Source of the DNA: Belnapia mucosa
GTDB taxonomy: Bacteria > Pseudomonadota > Alphaproteobacteria > Acetobacterales > Acetobacteraceae
Assembly (NCBI RefSeq): GCF_016775475.1
Contig: NZ_JAEUXJ010000001.1
Coordinates: forward strand, 744,001 to 808,000
Direction of reading: 5' to 3'
Length of the DNA stretch: 64,000 bases
The position numbers and the translations under genes were made by a program. Below are positions 8,010 through 17,836 of this stretch, piece by piece (within the stretch, counting starts at the first letter, position 1; every line of letters starts with the position of its first letter). The notes below the pieces were generated by a model. That model was not told the origin of the DNA and searched no databases. It was given only the letters and a program-made list of their open reading frames with translations.

Positions 8010-8110
8010 CAGGTCTCGATCCAGCCTTCGGAGACGGGGACCACGGCCAGCGGGTTGCCGCCGAAGCGTCGCCCGGTGAAGACATCCGCCGTCTCGAACT
8101 CAAGCCTCAT
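8009..8110 (-). pseudogene. N-terminal remnant of a PhzF-family isomerase gene
   Basis: A 33-codon ORF from ATG 8110 (an ATG reached from inside the end of the VOC gene) to TGA 8011. Its product, [13 protein letters not shown] then RRFGGNPLAVV and PVSEGWIET, closely fits the start of PhzF/YddE-family proteins (xxDVFTxxxFxGNPLAVV). It then stops, where real family members continue for about 230 more residues. The remaining domain is absent, because phosphatase coding sequence follows at once. The PhzF assignment is from remembered family patterns. The short ORF is neatly coupled on both sides: an 11-base overlap with VOC and TGATG with the phosphatase. It could now act as a leader. Confidence 0.65.
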
Positions 8111-8516
8111 CCTGCGCCTCCGAGAAGCGGATCAGGTAGCCATCCGGATCCTGCACCAGGAACTGCCGCACGGTCACGCCGCCCGCGCCGACCCGGTATC
8201 GCTTGACCTCCGGTGCCATGAAGAGCGGCCAGCCGATCGCGGCGAGTGCCGCGAGGATGGGCTCTACCGTCTCCACCGCCATCTCGAAATTCACATGCCG
8301 TCCAAAAGGCGGCTCCGTCTCCGCCACCTGCCAGCGATGCGGTCGGACCTTAGGCAACTCATCGAGCATGAGGCGGGAGCCGCTGCGCTCGATGCAGGCG
8401 AAGCCATCCTCGGGCCGGTCGTAGAGCACGGTGAAGCCGCACGGTCCGCACCAGAAGGCGAGGCTGCGCCGGAGATCCGTCACCATGAGCTCCGGCACGA
8501 GGGCCGGCTGCCTCAT
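8100..8516 (-). CDS. VOC family protein (glyoxalase/bleomycin-resistance-like)
   Basis: 138 residues with two beta-alpha-beta-beta-beta repeats of the vicinal oxygen chelate fold: [15 protein letters not shown] at the start of the first, [17 protein letters not shown] in the second, and a closing [13 protein letters not shown]. The family includes glyoxalases, dioxygenases and bleomycin-binding proteins; nothing fixes which this is, although the WQVAE and F/W-rich loops resemble the bleomycin-binding type. ATG 8516 overlaps the thiE stop by four bases (ATGA). The PhzF remnant begins inside its last codons. Confidence 0.75.
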   Translation of the reverse strand: MRQPALVPELMVTDLRRSLAFWCGPCGFTVLYDRPEDGFACIERSGSRLMLDELPKVRPHRWQVAETEPPFGRHVNFEMAVETVEPILAALAAIGWPLFMAPEVKRYRVGAGGVTVRQFLVQDPDGYLIRFSEAQDEA

Positions 8517-9148
8517 CCCGTCGCCTCGGCGATAGCCCGGTTCATCGCACGCACCCCGGCGGCCGGCCCCTCCGGATGGTTCCATACGGCGCCAACCACC
8601 GCCAGGAAATCCGCCCCCGCCCGCACCAGCGGCCCGCAATTGGCCGCGGTGATGCCGCCGATCGCTACCGCGGGCAGCTCGAAGAATTCCGACCACCACT
8701 CCAGCAATTCGGGCTCGGCCCGGTGCTTCGCCTCCTTGGTGGAGGTGGGGAAGAAGGCGCCGAAGGCGACGTAATCGGCGCCGATCTCGCCAGCCTCCAT
8801 CGCCAGGTGACGGCTGCCATGGCAGGTGATGCCGAGGGTGCGGTCGCCGAGCAGCCGGCGGGCCGCGGCATGGTCGCCATCCTCCTGGCCGAGATGGGCG
8901 CCGTCGCAGCCGAGCTCGACCGCCAGGTCGGCGCGGTCATTCATCAGCACCGCAACGCCGCGCGCCTGCGCCACGGGCAGCAGCGCTTCCGTTGCACGGC
9001 GCACCGCGTCGTCATCGGCATCCTTCAGCCGGATCTGCAGCGCCGCCACATCGCCGGCATCCAGCGCCTCGGCCAGCAAGGCCGAAAACCCCGCCGGCTC
9101 GAAAGCCGGCGGGGTGATCAGGTAGAGGCGGCAGCCAGCCTCGCTCAG
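8513..9148 (-). CDS. thiE: Thiamine-phosphate synthase, probable CUG start
   Basis: 211 residues if counted from CTG 9148. The TIM-barrel signatures of ThiE are present: LQIRLKD (Lys42), MNDRADLAV (Asn70, Asp71), [22 protein letters not shown] and AIGGI. The enzyme joins hydroxymethylpyrimidine pyrophosphate and thiazole phosphate to make thiamine phosphate. No ATG, GTG or TTG exists in this frame in the region just before RLYLITPP, where the fold begins. The only plausible start is CTG 9148, overlapping the aldolase stop as CTGA. It follows the aldolase directly and overlaps the VOC gene downstream. Confidence 0.85.
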   Translation of the reverse strand: MSEAGCRLYLITPPAFEPAGFSALLAEALDAGDVAALQIRLKDADDDAVRRATEALLPVAQARGVAVLMNDRADLAVELGCDGAHLGQEDGDHAAARRLLGDRTLGITCHGSRHLAMEAGEIGADYVAFGAFFPTSTKEAKHRAEPELLEWWSEFFELPAVAIGGITAANCGPLVRAGADFLAVVGAVWNHPEGPAAGVRAMNRAIAEATG

Positions 9149-10071
9149 GCGGCCGGCCCCTTGTAGATCTCGATGATGTCGTTCAGCAGCTTCAGCGCTT
9201 CCGCCTTCGGCCGCTGGAAGGTGTTGCGGCCGATGATGGAGCCATTGCCGCCGCCGGCATGGATGCCACGTGCCATCGCCATCATGCTGTCGACCGTGCC
9301 GGCCTCGCCGCCCGAGAAGACCACCAGGCGCCGGCCGCCGAAGCAGGCCTGCACCACATGGGTGATCCGGCCGGACAGCTCGGCGAGGTTCGGCACCGGC
9401 GACTTCTCGTAAGTCTTCTTGGCCGCATCGAGGAAGATCGCCTCGGTCGGCGGCTTGACCTTGATGATATGCGCGCCCATCAGCGCTGCCATATGCGCGG
9501 CATAGGCGCAGATATCGAGCGCCGTCTCGCCGACCTTGTCGAGCATCGGGCCGCGCGGATAGGACCACACGACGACGGCGAGGCCGGCGGCCTTCGCCTC
9601 CTCGGCCATCTCGCGCAGCTCCTCCATCATCTCGAACTGGTATTCGGAGCCCGGGTAGATGGTGAAGCCGATGGCCGAGCAGCCGAGCCGCAGCGCGTCG
9701 GAGACGCTGCCCGTCAGCGCCTGGTCCTTGGTGGTGGAGAGGCTGTTGGAGCTGTTGACCTTCAGGATGGTCGGGATGGCGCCGGCGAAGGTCGAGGCGC
9801 CGGCCTCGATCATGCCGAGCGGCGCGGCATAGGCGTTGAGCCCGGCCTCGATCGCCAGCTCGAAATGGTAGCGCGGGTCATAGGCCGCCGGATTCGGCGC
9901 GAAGCTGCGGGCCGGGCCGTGCTCGAAGCCCTGGTCGACGGGCAGGATCACCATGCGGCCGGTGCCGCCCAGCTTCCCCTCCATCAGGATGCGGGCGAGG
10001 TTCGCCTTGGTGCCGGGATTGTCGCTCTCATACCAGGAGAGGATCTGGGAAACCGTGTGCGAGAGCCTCAT
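9145..10071 (-). CDS. fba: Class I fructose-bisphosphate aldolase (DhnA/FbaB type)
   Basis: 308 residues from ATG 10071. The protein resembles the archaeal-type Schiff-base aldolases: [13 protein letters not shown] (residues 41-53), [10 protein letters not shown] with candidate Schiff-base lysines 204 and 206, and the phosphate-binding FSGGEAGT and [11 protein letters not shown] near the C-terminus. It cleaves fructose-1,6-bisphosphate to the two triose phosphates, or runs in the gluconeogenic direction. In-frame residues upstream of 10071 do not look like the family, so the shorter start is used. Enolase elsewhere in the window belongs to the same pathway but is not linked. thiE is translationally coupled at its 3' end. 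Confidence 0.9.
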   Translation of the reverse strand: MRLSHTVSQILSWYESDNPGTKANLARILMEGKLGGTGRMVILPVDQGFEHGPARSFAPNPAAYDPRYHFELAIEAGLNAYAAPLGMIEAGASTFAGAIPTILKVNSSNSLSTTKDQALTGSVSDALRLGCSAIGFTIYPGSEYQFEMMEELREMAEEAKAAGLAVVVWSYPRGPMLDKVGETALDICAYAAHMAALMGAHIIKVKPPTEAIFLDAAKKTYEKSPVPNLAELSGRITHVVQACFGGRRLVVFSGGEAGTVDSMMAMARGIHAGGGNGSIIGRNTFQRPKAEALKLLNDIIEIYKGPAA

Positions 10072-10136
10072 GGGAGCCCCTTTTCTGACGCCTGGGTTGG
10101 TCTGCTGCCGTCCTGTAGCCTGCGCTGCGTGGGCTG

Positions 10137-10547
10137 TCACCCGGCTGCGCATAGCCATTGCGCGAGCTTGTTCCGCGCACCGAGGCGGCGGAGGTCGAGC
10201 CGCGCGAGAACGAGCGCCGGCGGCCGTGCCGGCCAGAGCTCCGCGCCGCATTCCGCCGCGGCCCCGGCGATGGCCGGATAGGCCGGGCAGCGCGGATCGA
10301 GCACCAGCAACCGGAGGCCGAGGCGCAGCGCCACCAGCGCATGCCCCGGCGCGGCGCTGCAATCGAGCGCACCGCGATGCGGCACGCCCGGATTCGCCGC
10401 CGCGGCTGCCTCGAGGATTGCCGCGAACCATGCCGCGCCGAGGTTTTCCGCCGCGCCTGGCGCCGAGAGCAGCAGCACGCCGCGCGGCCCGGCCAGCGCC
10501 AACGCCAGCGCCGCCCCCGCGGCATCCTGCACCACCACCGCGGGCAT
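10137..10547 (-). CDS. Hypothetical protein, 136 aa
   Basis: I do not recognise a family with certainty. The protein is Ala/Leu-rich with a regular alternation (VVVQDAAGAALALALAGPRGVLLLSAPGA, shown here only in part: GPRGVLLLSAPGA). It has a cysteine-containing middle (LDCSAAPGHAL) and a C-terminal LVLARLDLRRLGARNKLAQWL. The composition and the strand/helix alternation suggest a small alpha/beta cytosolic domain. ATG 10547 was chosen; an in-frame ATG 30 bases upstream is possible. It sits between the aldolase gene (same strand, 65 bases downstream) and the divergent zapA locus. Confidence 0.5.
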   Translation of the reverse strand: MPAVVVQDAAGAALALALAGPRGVLLLSAPGAAENLGAAWFAAILEAAAAANPGVPHRGALDCSAAPGHALVALRLGLRLLVLDPRCPAYPAIAGAAAECGAELWPARPPALVLARLDLRRLGARNKLAQWLCAAG

Positions 10548-10642
10548 GGCCGAAGATTGACCCGCCCTGTCGCCCATGCGAAGGCTTCGAGCATGCCGAG
10601 GGGGTCGCGTCCAGCGTGCCTTCAACCTCTTGGGAGCATCAG

Positions 10643-10882
10643 TTGAGCGATAGCGCGAAGGATGACCTGGCCAATGCGGCGGCGCGGCTGGAGACGGCGG
10701 TGGACCGGTTGACGCAGATTCTCTCCCGCCATGCCGCGAGCCCGGCGGCCGAGGATGGCGAGATGGTACCGCGCGCCGAGGTTGCCGCCATGGCCGAGCG
10801 GCTGGACGCCACCATCGCCCGGCTGCGCGGCGCGCTGGCCGAGGAGCTGCGGCCCGAGCCGCCGCCCGGCGAACCGGAATAA
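10643..10882 (+). CDS. Small coiled-coil protein upstream of zapA (ZauP-like)
   Basis: 79 residues from TTG 10643, which has GGGAG about seven bases upstream. The product is a continuous amphipathic helix with heptad-like spacing (AARLETAVDRLTQILSR, then MAERLDATIARLRGALAEEL) and a Pro/Glu-rich tail. Alphaproteobacteria commonly encode a small coiled-coil protein just before zapA; in Caulobacter it is ZauP, which works with ZapA at the FtsZ ring. Position and coiled-coil character suggest the same role here. A longer open reading frame extends upstream through noncoding sequence and was not used because it lacks a matching ribosome site and protein-like character. Confidence 0.65.
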   Translation: MSDSAKDDLANAAARLETAVDRLTQILSRHAASPAAEDGEMVPRAEVAAMAERLDATIARLRGALAEELRPEPPPGEPE

Positions 10883-10893
10883 GGGGGGAGCGC

Positions 10894-11217
10894 GTGGGGC
10901 AGGTCACCGTCCGGATCAATGGCTATAGCCACACCATCGGCTGCAAGGATGGCGAGGAAGGGCATGTCCATGCGCTGGCCGCGCAGATCGAGGACAAGGT
11001 CCGGATGATCCGCAACATGGGCGGCCAGTTCTCCGAGGCGCGGATGCTGCTGCATGTGGCGCTGCTGCTGGCCGATGAGGGCAGCGACCTGCGCGCCGAA
11101 GTCACCCGGCTGCGCCAGGGCGGCGCGGCGGCCCCGGCCGATCCGCAGCTCGCCGAACGCCTCTCCCGCATCGCTGAGCGGATCGAAACCCTCGCCCAGA
11201 CCCTCGACCGTCCCTAG
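10894..11217 (+). CDS. zapA: Cell division protein ZapA
   Basis: 107 residues starting at GTG 10894, with GGGGGGAG just upstream. The N-terminal globular head (VTVRINGYSHTIGCKDGEEGHVHALA) and the following helix (QIEDKVRMIRNMGG, then ARMLLHVALLLADE) are typical of ZapA. A C-terminal coiled coil ends in AERIETLAQTLDRP. ZapA tetramers crosslink FtsZ filaments at the division site. The gene lies 11 bases after the small coiled-coil gene and just before the 6S RNA and fau, a synteny conserved across proteobacteria. Confidence 0.9.
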   Translation: MGQVTVRINGYSHTIGCKDGEEGHVHALAAQIEDKVRMIRNMGGQFSEARMLLHVALLLADEGSDLRAEVTRLRQGGAAAPADPQLAERLSRIAERIETLAQTLDRP

Positions 11218-11221
11218 CGCC

Positions 11222-11385
11222 GAGCGCCCCGGCTGCCTATATGGATCGGGCGGGGCTACCCGGTGCGTCAGGTAATTCATCCCCAGGGCCAATAAGCATC
11301 CTCCGGGAGTTGGCTCTGTCCGGATCTTGGTCCGGGTAACCGGCGCCCACCTGCTCACGCAGGCCTTGGGAGGATGAGACGCCGA
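11222..11385 (+). ncRNA. ssrS: 6S RNA (ssrS), by position and fold
   Basis: The 173-base gap between zapA and fau is where proteobacteria encode 6S RNA. The gap folds into a long rod. A terminal hairpin pairs GGGCCAA (near 11286) with TTGGCTC (near 11310). Inner stems pair CCGGTGCG-type sequence with CCGGCGCC, and an outer stem joins GGCTGCC-type sequence near the 5' side with G/C-rich sequence before the fau start. 6S RNA mimics an open promoter and sequesters housekeeping RNA polymerase in stationary phase. Both ends are approximate. No sequence-level family match was possible by eye, so the call rests mostly on synteny. Confidence 0.6.
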
Positions 11386-11390
11386 CGGCC

Positions 11391-11984
11391 ATGGTGGCTC
11401 CGCACTCCGACGATCCCGCCTTCTGCGAGGAATTGCTCTCCGGCCTGAAGGCCGAGGCGCGTCGCCTCGTCCTCGCCCGGCGAGCCGATTGCGACCCGAC
11501 GCTGGGCGCGCAGCTTGTCGAGCGGCTGCTGGCCGAGGCACCGCCGCCGCCGGGCGCTCTGGTCGCCGGCTTCTGGCCGATGGGGCAGGAGATCGATATC
11601 AAACCGTTATTGCGGGCGCTGGAGGCGCGGGGCCATGCCCTCGCCCTGCCGGTCACGCCGCGCCGCGGCCAGCCCCTGGTCTTCCGCCGCTGGCGCTTCG
11701 GGGCGCCGCTGGCGCGCGGACCGATGGGTACCAGCCAGCCGGCCGAGGGCGAGACGGTAACGCCCGATTGGCTGCTGGTCCCGCTGCTCGCCTTCGACCG
11801 GACGGGGCGGCGGCTCGGCTATGGCGGCGGCTATTACGACCGGACGCTCGCGGCGCTGCCGGGGGCGGAGGCGGTCGGCGTCGGCTATGCGGCGCAGGAA
11901 TTGGACCAGGTGCCGGCCGGGCCGCTCGACTGGCGGCTGCGGCTGGTGGTGACGGAGCGGGAAGTGGTGCGATGCGAGGCCTAG
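11391..11984 (+). CDS. fau: 5-formyltetrahydrofolate cyclo-ligase
   Basis: 197 residues, normal length. Family features include AGFWPMGQEIDIKPLLRAL in two parts (FWPMGQEID, then PLLRAL), ALPVTPRRGQPLVFRRW-type strand sequence, LLVPLLAFDRTGRRLGYGG and GGYYDRTLA, the nucleotide/folate site signature. It uses ATP to convert 5-formyl-THF to methenyl-THF. It follows the 6S RNA, and in many proteobacteria its mRNA is made as a tail of the 6S transcript. The next gene starts five bases after the stop. Confidence 0.92.
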   Translation: MVAPHSDDPAFCEELLSGLKAEARRLVLARRADCDPTLGAQLVERLLAEAPPPPGALVAGFWPMGQEIDIKPLLRALEARGHALALPVTPRRGQPLVFRRWRFGAPLARGPMGTSQPAEGETVTPDWLLVPLLAFDRTGRRLGYGGGYYDRTLAALPGAEAVGVGYAAQELDQVPAGPLDWRLRLVVTEREVVRCEA

Positions 11985-11988
11985 GCGG

Positions 11989-12800
11989 TTGAGAATTCTC
12001 TTCCTCGGGGATGTGGTCGGGCGCAGCGGGCGCGATGCGCTCACTGCCCAGCTCCCTGGCCTCCGGGCCGCGCTGCGGGCCGATCTGGTCGTGGTCAATG
12101 GCGAGAATGCCAGCCATGGCTTCGGCCTTGCCCCGGATATGGCGCGCGCCTTCCTGGCGGCCGGCGCCGATGTCATCACTCTTGGCAATCACGCCTGGGA
12201 CCGGAAGGAGATCATCCCCTTCCTCGAGCAGGAGCCGCGCGTCATCCGCCCGGTGAATTTTCCGCCCGGCACGCCCGGTCGCGGTGCCGTGGTGGTCGAT
12301 GTACCGGGTAACCGCCGCGCGCTGGTGGTGAATGTCATGGGCCGGCTTTTCATGGATGCGCTGGACGACCCCTTCCGCGCCGTCCAGGCGGAGCTGCAGC
12401 GGCACCGGCTCGGCCAGACCATCCAGGCCGCCGTGATCGATGTGCATGCCGAGGCGACCAGCGAGAAATACGCCTTCGGCCACAGCTTCGACGGCCTCGC
12501 CAGCCTGGTCGTGGGTACCCATACCCATACGCCGACTGCCGATCACCAGATTCTGGCCGGCGGCACCGCCTACCAGACCGATGCCGGCATGTGCGGCGAC
12601 TATGACAGCGTCATCGGCATGCAGAAGGGCGGCGCGGCTCTGCGCTTCTGGCGCAAGATGCCGGGCGAGAAGCTCGCCCCGGCCGAGGGCGCGGCGACCC
12701 TCTGCGGGCTTTTCGTCGAGACCGATGACGCAACCGGGCTGGCGCGGCGGGTGGAGCCGGTTCGCCTGGGCGGCCGGCTCTCCCAGGCGATGCCGGCGGT

Positions 12801-12804
<4 letters not shown>
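11989..12804 (+). CDS. YmdB-family metallophosphoesterase (TIGR00282)
   Basis: 271 residues from TTG 11989. The di-metal motifs of the YmdB group are intact: LFLGDVVGRSGRD at the N-terminus, NGENASHGFG, TLGNHAWDRKE, DVHAEATSEK and GTHTHTPTADHQIL. Characterised relatives are cyclic-nucleotide phosphodiesterases with broad activity. It is probably co-transcribed with fau. Its TAG stop overlaps the convergent CoA-synthetase stop in a shared CTAG, so the two transcripts must read into each other. Confidence 0.88.
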
Positions 12805-14678
<1,874 letters not shown>

Positions 14679-14738
14679 GGTTTCGCTCCCCGTTTGAGCG
14701 GAGCCTCGCAAGCCATCCGCCCGCCGGCAAGCGGCATG

Positions 14739-14770
14739 AAAAAGGGCGCCGGGGAATACCCCCGGCGCCC
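14739..14770 (-). terminator. Intrinsic terminator after the MHS transporter gene
   Basis: Read on the minus strand, an 11-bp perfect GC stem (right arm 14744-14754, left arm 14759-14770) with a four-base TATT-type loop is followed directly by five T residues at 14743-14739. It starts 24 bases after the transporter stop and ends about 60 bases before the prpE start. Transporter and prpE therefore probably have separate main transcripts. Confidence 0.85.
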
Positions 14771-14793
14771 CTGGCGGATACCCTTGGCGCCGG

Positions 14794-16509
14794 TCAGCGC
14801 TGGGCGGAGGACGCGTCGTTGAAGATGTCGCGGTTCTTGGTCTCCGGCACGAAGAAGGCGCCGATGACGACGGTCAGCCCCGCGATCACGATCGGGTACC
14901 ACAACCCGTAATAGACGTCGCCGGTCTGCGCGATCATGGCGAAGCTCGTCGCCGGCAGCAGCCCGCCGAACCAGCCATTGCCGATATGATAGGGCAGCGA
15001 CATGGAGGTGTAGCGGATGCGGGTCGGGAAGAGCTCGACCAGCGCCGCGGCGATCGGGCCGTAGACCATGGTGACGTAGATCACCAGGATGGTCAGCACG
15101 CCGATCAGCACCGCCGGCTGCTCGCGGAAGATGTCGAAGGGGTTCGCCATCTTCACGACGGTCGGGTTGGAGGCGGCCGGGTAGCCCGCGGCCGTCAGCG
15201 CCGCGCCGAGGTCACGGGCGAAGCTCGGCGAGTTGGCCTGCAGCAGCTGCCCGCCCTGGATGCGGACGGCGGCCGGCGTGCCGGGAGCGGCCTCCTCGAC
15301 GGTGTAGTTGACCGAGGCGCGGGCCAGCGCGGCCTTGGCCAGGTCGCAGGGCTCGGTGAATTTCGCCGTGCCGGTCGGGTTGAACTGGAAGGAGCAGGTG
15401 CTCTTGTCGGTCACGATCTGTACCGAGATCTCCGAATGCGCCTTGTGCAGCGCCGGATTGGCCTCCGCGCTCAGCAGCTTGAAGAGCGGGAAATAGGTCA
15501 GCGCCGCGAGCAGGCAGCCGCCGAGGATGATCGGCTTGCGGCCGATCTTGTCGGAGAGCCAGCCGAAGAGCACGAAGCCGCCCGAGCCCAGCAGCAGCGA
15601 CCAGGCGATCAGCATGTTGGTGGTGAAGCCATCGACCTTCAGCACGCTGCCCATGAAGAACAGGGCGTAGAACTGGCCGGTATACCAGACCACCGCCTGG
15701 CCCATGACCAGGCCGAGCAGCGCCAGCAGCGCCACCTTGGCGTTCTTCCACTGGCCGAAGGCCTCGCTCAGCGGCGCCTTGGAGCCGGTGCCCTCGGCCT
15801 TCATCTTCTTGAAGGCCGGGCTCTCCTCCATCTGCAGCCGGATCCAGACGGAGATGCCGAGGAGTGCGATGGAGACGAGGAAGGGGATGCGCCAGCCCCA
15901 GGCCCGGAAGGCGGCATCGCCCAGGGCGAGCTGAGTGAAGAGGATCACCAGCAGCGAGAGGAACAGGCCCGCCGTCGCCGTGATCTGGATGAAGGAGGTG
16001 TAGAAGCCCCGTCGCCCGTTCGGCGCGTGCTCCGCCACATAGGTCGCGGCGCCGCCATACTCGCCGCCGAGCGCGAGGCCCTGGAGCATGCGGAGGATGA
16101 TGAGGATCACGGCCGCCGAGATGCCGATGCTGGCCGAGGTGGGCAGGATGCCGACGATGAAGGTCGAGCCGCCCATGATGAGGATGGTGACGAGGAAGGT
16201 GTATTTCCGCCCGACCAGGTCGCCGAGCCGGCCGAAGACCAGGGCGCCGAAAGGCCGCACCAGGAAGCCCGCGGCGAAGGCCAGCAGGGCGAAGATGTTG
16301 CGCGTCGCCTCGTTGAACATGGGCTGGCCATCGGCGCCCAGCGGGTTGAAGAAATTCGCCCCGATGACGGCGGCCAGCGAGCCGAAGAGGTAGAAGTCGT
16401 ACCATTCGAAGACGGTACCGAGGGAGGAGGCCAGGATGACCTTCCGCTCCTCCTTCGTCATCGGCGGCGCCTTGGCGCCGGTGGTCGTTGCTGCGGTATG
16501 CGCGCTCAT
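14794..16509 (-). CDS. MHS-family MFS transporter with extra loop domain
   Basis: 571 residues. Typical metabolite:H+ symporter signatures: SSLGTVFEWYDFYLFG in the first helix, FGRLGDLVGRKYTF between helices 2 and 3, LGGEYGGAATYVAEHAP, and a second GWLSDKIGRKP loop. An insert of about 110 residues (about 345-455), rich in Ala, Pro and Thr with two cysteines (STCSFQFN, EPCDLAK), sits between late membrane segments. I believe this insert occurs in a known subset of these carriers. Neighbouring prpE suggests a short-chain carboxylate such as propionate or acetate as cargo, which is inference. A clear terminator follows. Confidence 0.85.
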   Translation of the reverse strand: MSAHTAATTTGAKAPPMTKEERKVILASSLGTVFEWYDFYLFGSLAAVIGANFFNPLGADGQPMFNEATRNIFALLAFAAGFLVRPFGALVFGRLGDLVGRKYTFLVTILIMGGSTFIVGILPTSASIGISAAVILIILRMLQGLALGGEYGGAATYVAEHAPNGRRGFYTSFIQITATAGLFLSLLVILFTQLALGDAAFRAWGWRIPFLVSIALLGISVWIRLQMEESPAFKKMKAEGTGSKAPLSEAFGQWKNAKVALLALLGLVMGQAVVWYTGQFYALFFMGSVLKVDGFTTNMLIAWSLLLGSGGFVLFGWLSDKIGRKPIILGGCLLAALTYFPLFKLLSAEANPALHKAHSEISVQIVTDKSTCSFQFNPTGTAKFTEPCDLAKAALARASVNYTVEEAAPGTPAAVRIQGGQLLQANSPSFARDLGAALTAAGYPAASNPTVVKMANPFDIFREQPAVLIGVLTILVIYVTMVYGPIAAALVELFPTRIRYTSMSLPYHIGNGWFGGLLPATSFAMIAQTGDVYYGLWYPIVIAGLTVVIGAFFVPETKNRDIFNDASSAQR

Positions 16510-16887
16510 TTCCTGCCCTTTCCCCCGGCCCCGGGCGCCGGGTTCGTGCCCATGGGCTAGCGGAAGTCCAGCGGACTCCCGTTCTCCCCCTGGAACACAA
16601 TCTCCGTAAGGCGCGGCCGGAGCTCAACTATCAACAAAATGACAGCGGGTTTAGGTTTGGGCAAGGATTCCGCAGGGCGGAGATTGGGGCAGCGCGTGCC
16701 GGGCCGCAGCCCGCGGTTCAGTCCGATCCATGATGGCCGGGAAACCTCCCGGCAGCTCAGGCAGCGGCACTATCTGAGCCGGTTAACGAGCAGCTCATAC
16801 ATGAAGGAATCATTAGCGGAATTTCAGAAAGATCAGACGCTTCCGCTGATTTTCGCGCAGGAGTAGCCGACCGGCGACGCTGACGGC
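16510..16887. other. 378-base intergenic region upstream of the MHS transporter gene
   Basis: No gene I can support. It contains an A/T-richer patch (about 16600-16660), where the transporter promoter is likely. It also has a perfect 7-bp hairpin, GCCGGGA (16736-16742) with TCCCGGC (16747-16753), and a 6-bp inverted repeat, GCTCAG (16755-16760) with CTGAGC (16774-16779). A 75-codon plus-strand ORF at 16639-16866 has no family-like character and no good ribosome site. The last 90 bases have noticeably lower GC than the surroundings. Confidence 0.5.
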
Positions 16888-17697
16888 CTATTTCGTCACG
16901 AAAGCCTTCTCGACCACATAGGTCCCGGGCGCGTTGTTCGAGCCCTCGACGAAGCCGCGCGCCTCCAGCATGGCCTTCACATCGGCATTCATCGCCTCGG
17001 AGCCGCAGAGCATCACCCGGTCCCGCTCGGTCGAAAGCGGCGGCAGGCCAAGGTCAGAGAAGACCTGGCCCGATTCGATCAGCGTCGTGATCCGGCCCTG
17101 GGTCGGGAAGGGCTCCCGCGTCACGCTCGGGTAGTAGAGCAGCTTGCCGGCCAGGATCTCGCCGAGGAATTCGTGCTGCGGCAGCTCCCCCGTGATGTAG
17201 TCGCGGTAGGCCAGCTCCTTCACCTCACGGACGGTGTGGCAGACCACCACGCGCTCATAGCGCTCATAGACGTCCGGTTCCCGGATCAGGGACATGAAGG
17301 GGGCGAGGCCGGTGCCGGTCGCCAGCAGCCAGAGCGTGCTGCCGGGCAGCAGGTTCTCGGTCAGGAGGGTCCCGGTCGGCTTCTTGCCGATCAGCACCGT
17401 ATCGCCCGGCTGGATATGCTGCAGGCGGGAGGTGAGGGGGCCGTTCTGCACCTTGATGGAGAGGAATTCGAGCTCCTCCTCCCAAGGCGGGCTCACCACC
17501 GAATACGCCCGGACCAGCGGCTTGCCGTCCACCATCAGCCCGATCATCGCGAACTGGCCGGCGACGAAGCGGAAGGAGGGATCCCGCGTGCAGCGGAAGG
17601 AGAAGAGACGGTCGGTCCAGTGATGCACCCAGGTGACCCGCTCCCCGAAGAAGGCGGGCGGAATCGTCTGGAGGGGGCGAGGGGCGATGGCGTCCAT
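16888..17697 (-). CDS. fpr: Ferredoxin--NADP(+) reductase
   Basis: 269 residues from ATG 17697. FAD-binding RAYSVVSPP, NADP-binding LLATGTGLAPFMSLIR, VMLCGSEAMN and a C-terminal YVVEKAFVTK place it with bacterial (subclass I) ferredoxin/flavodoxin-NADP reductases. The enzyme exchanges electrons between NADPH and ferredoxin or flavodoxin, often in oxidative-stress defence and iron-sulfur metabolism. A longer in-frame extension to 17958 is Arg/Ser-rich and not family-like, so 17697 is used. It is divergent from the amidase gene. Confidence 0.92.
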   Translation of the reverse strand: MDAIAPRPLQTIPPAFFGERVTWVHHWTDRLFSFRCTRDPSFRFVAGQFAMIGLMVDGKPLVRAYSVVSPPWEEELEFLSIKVQNGPLTSRLQHIQPGDTVLIGKKPTGTLLTENLLPGSTLWLLATGTGLAPFMSLIREPDVYERYERVVVCHTVREVKELAYRDYITGELPQHEFLGEILAGKLLYYPSVTREPFPTQGRITTLIESGQVFSDLGLPPLSTERDRVMLCGSEAMNADVKAMLEARGFVEGSNNAPGTYVVEKAFVTK

Positions 17698-17836
17698 GGC
17701 AGGCCTAGATGCTGCGCTGCGGCGGAAAGCGCAACACCGCTTTGATCGGGCCAGCCATGCCCGATGAGATTGGCCTTCCCCAGAGGCGAAGGCGCGGGGC
17801 AGGATCACGCCGGATGTGACGGCGGGAGGCCAGAGG

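Noticed and set aside
9953..10642. Upstream extension of the coiled-coil gene before zapA to about 309 residues
   Set aside because: The extension is antisense to the aldolase and a hypothetical gene and is Arg/Pro-rich; a TTG with a good ribosome site gives a compact coiled-coil protein.
14794..16509. The 110-residue insert in the MHS transporter as a novel domain fusion
   Set aside because: To my knowledge a similar insert is widespread in one branch of this family, so it is not special here.
16639..16866. A 75-codon plus-strand ORF in the gap before the MHS transporter
   Set aside because: No ribosome site, no family-like sequence, and it spans two inverted repeats that look regulatory.
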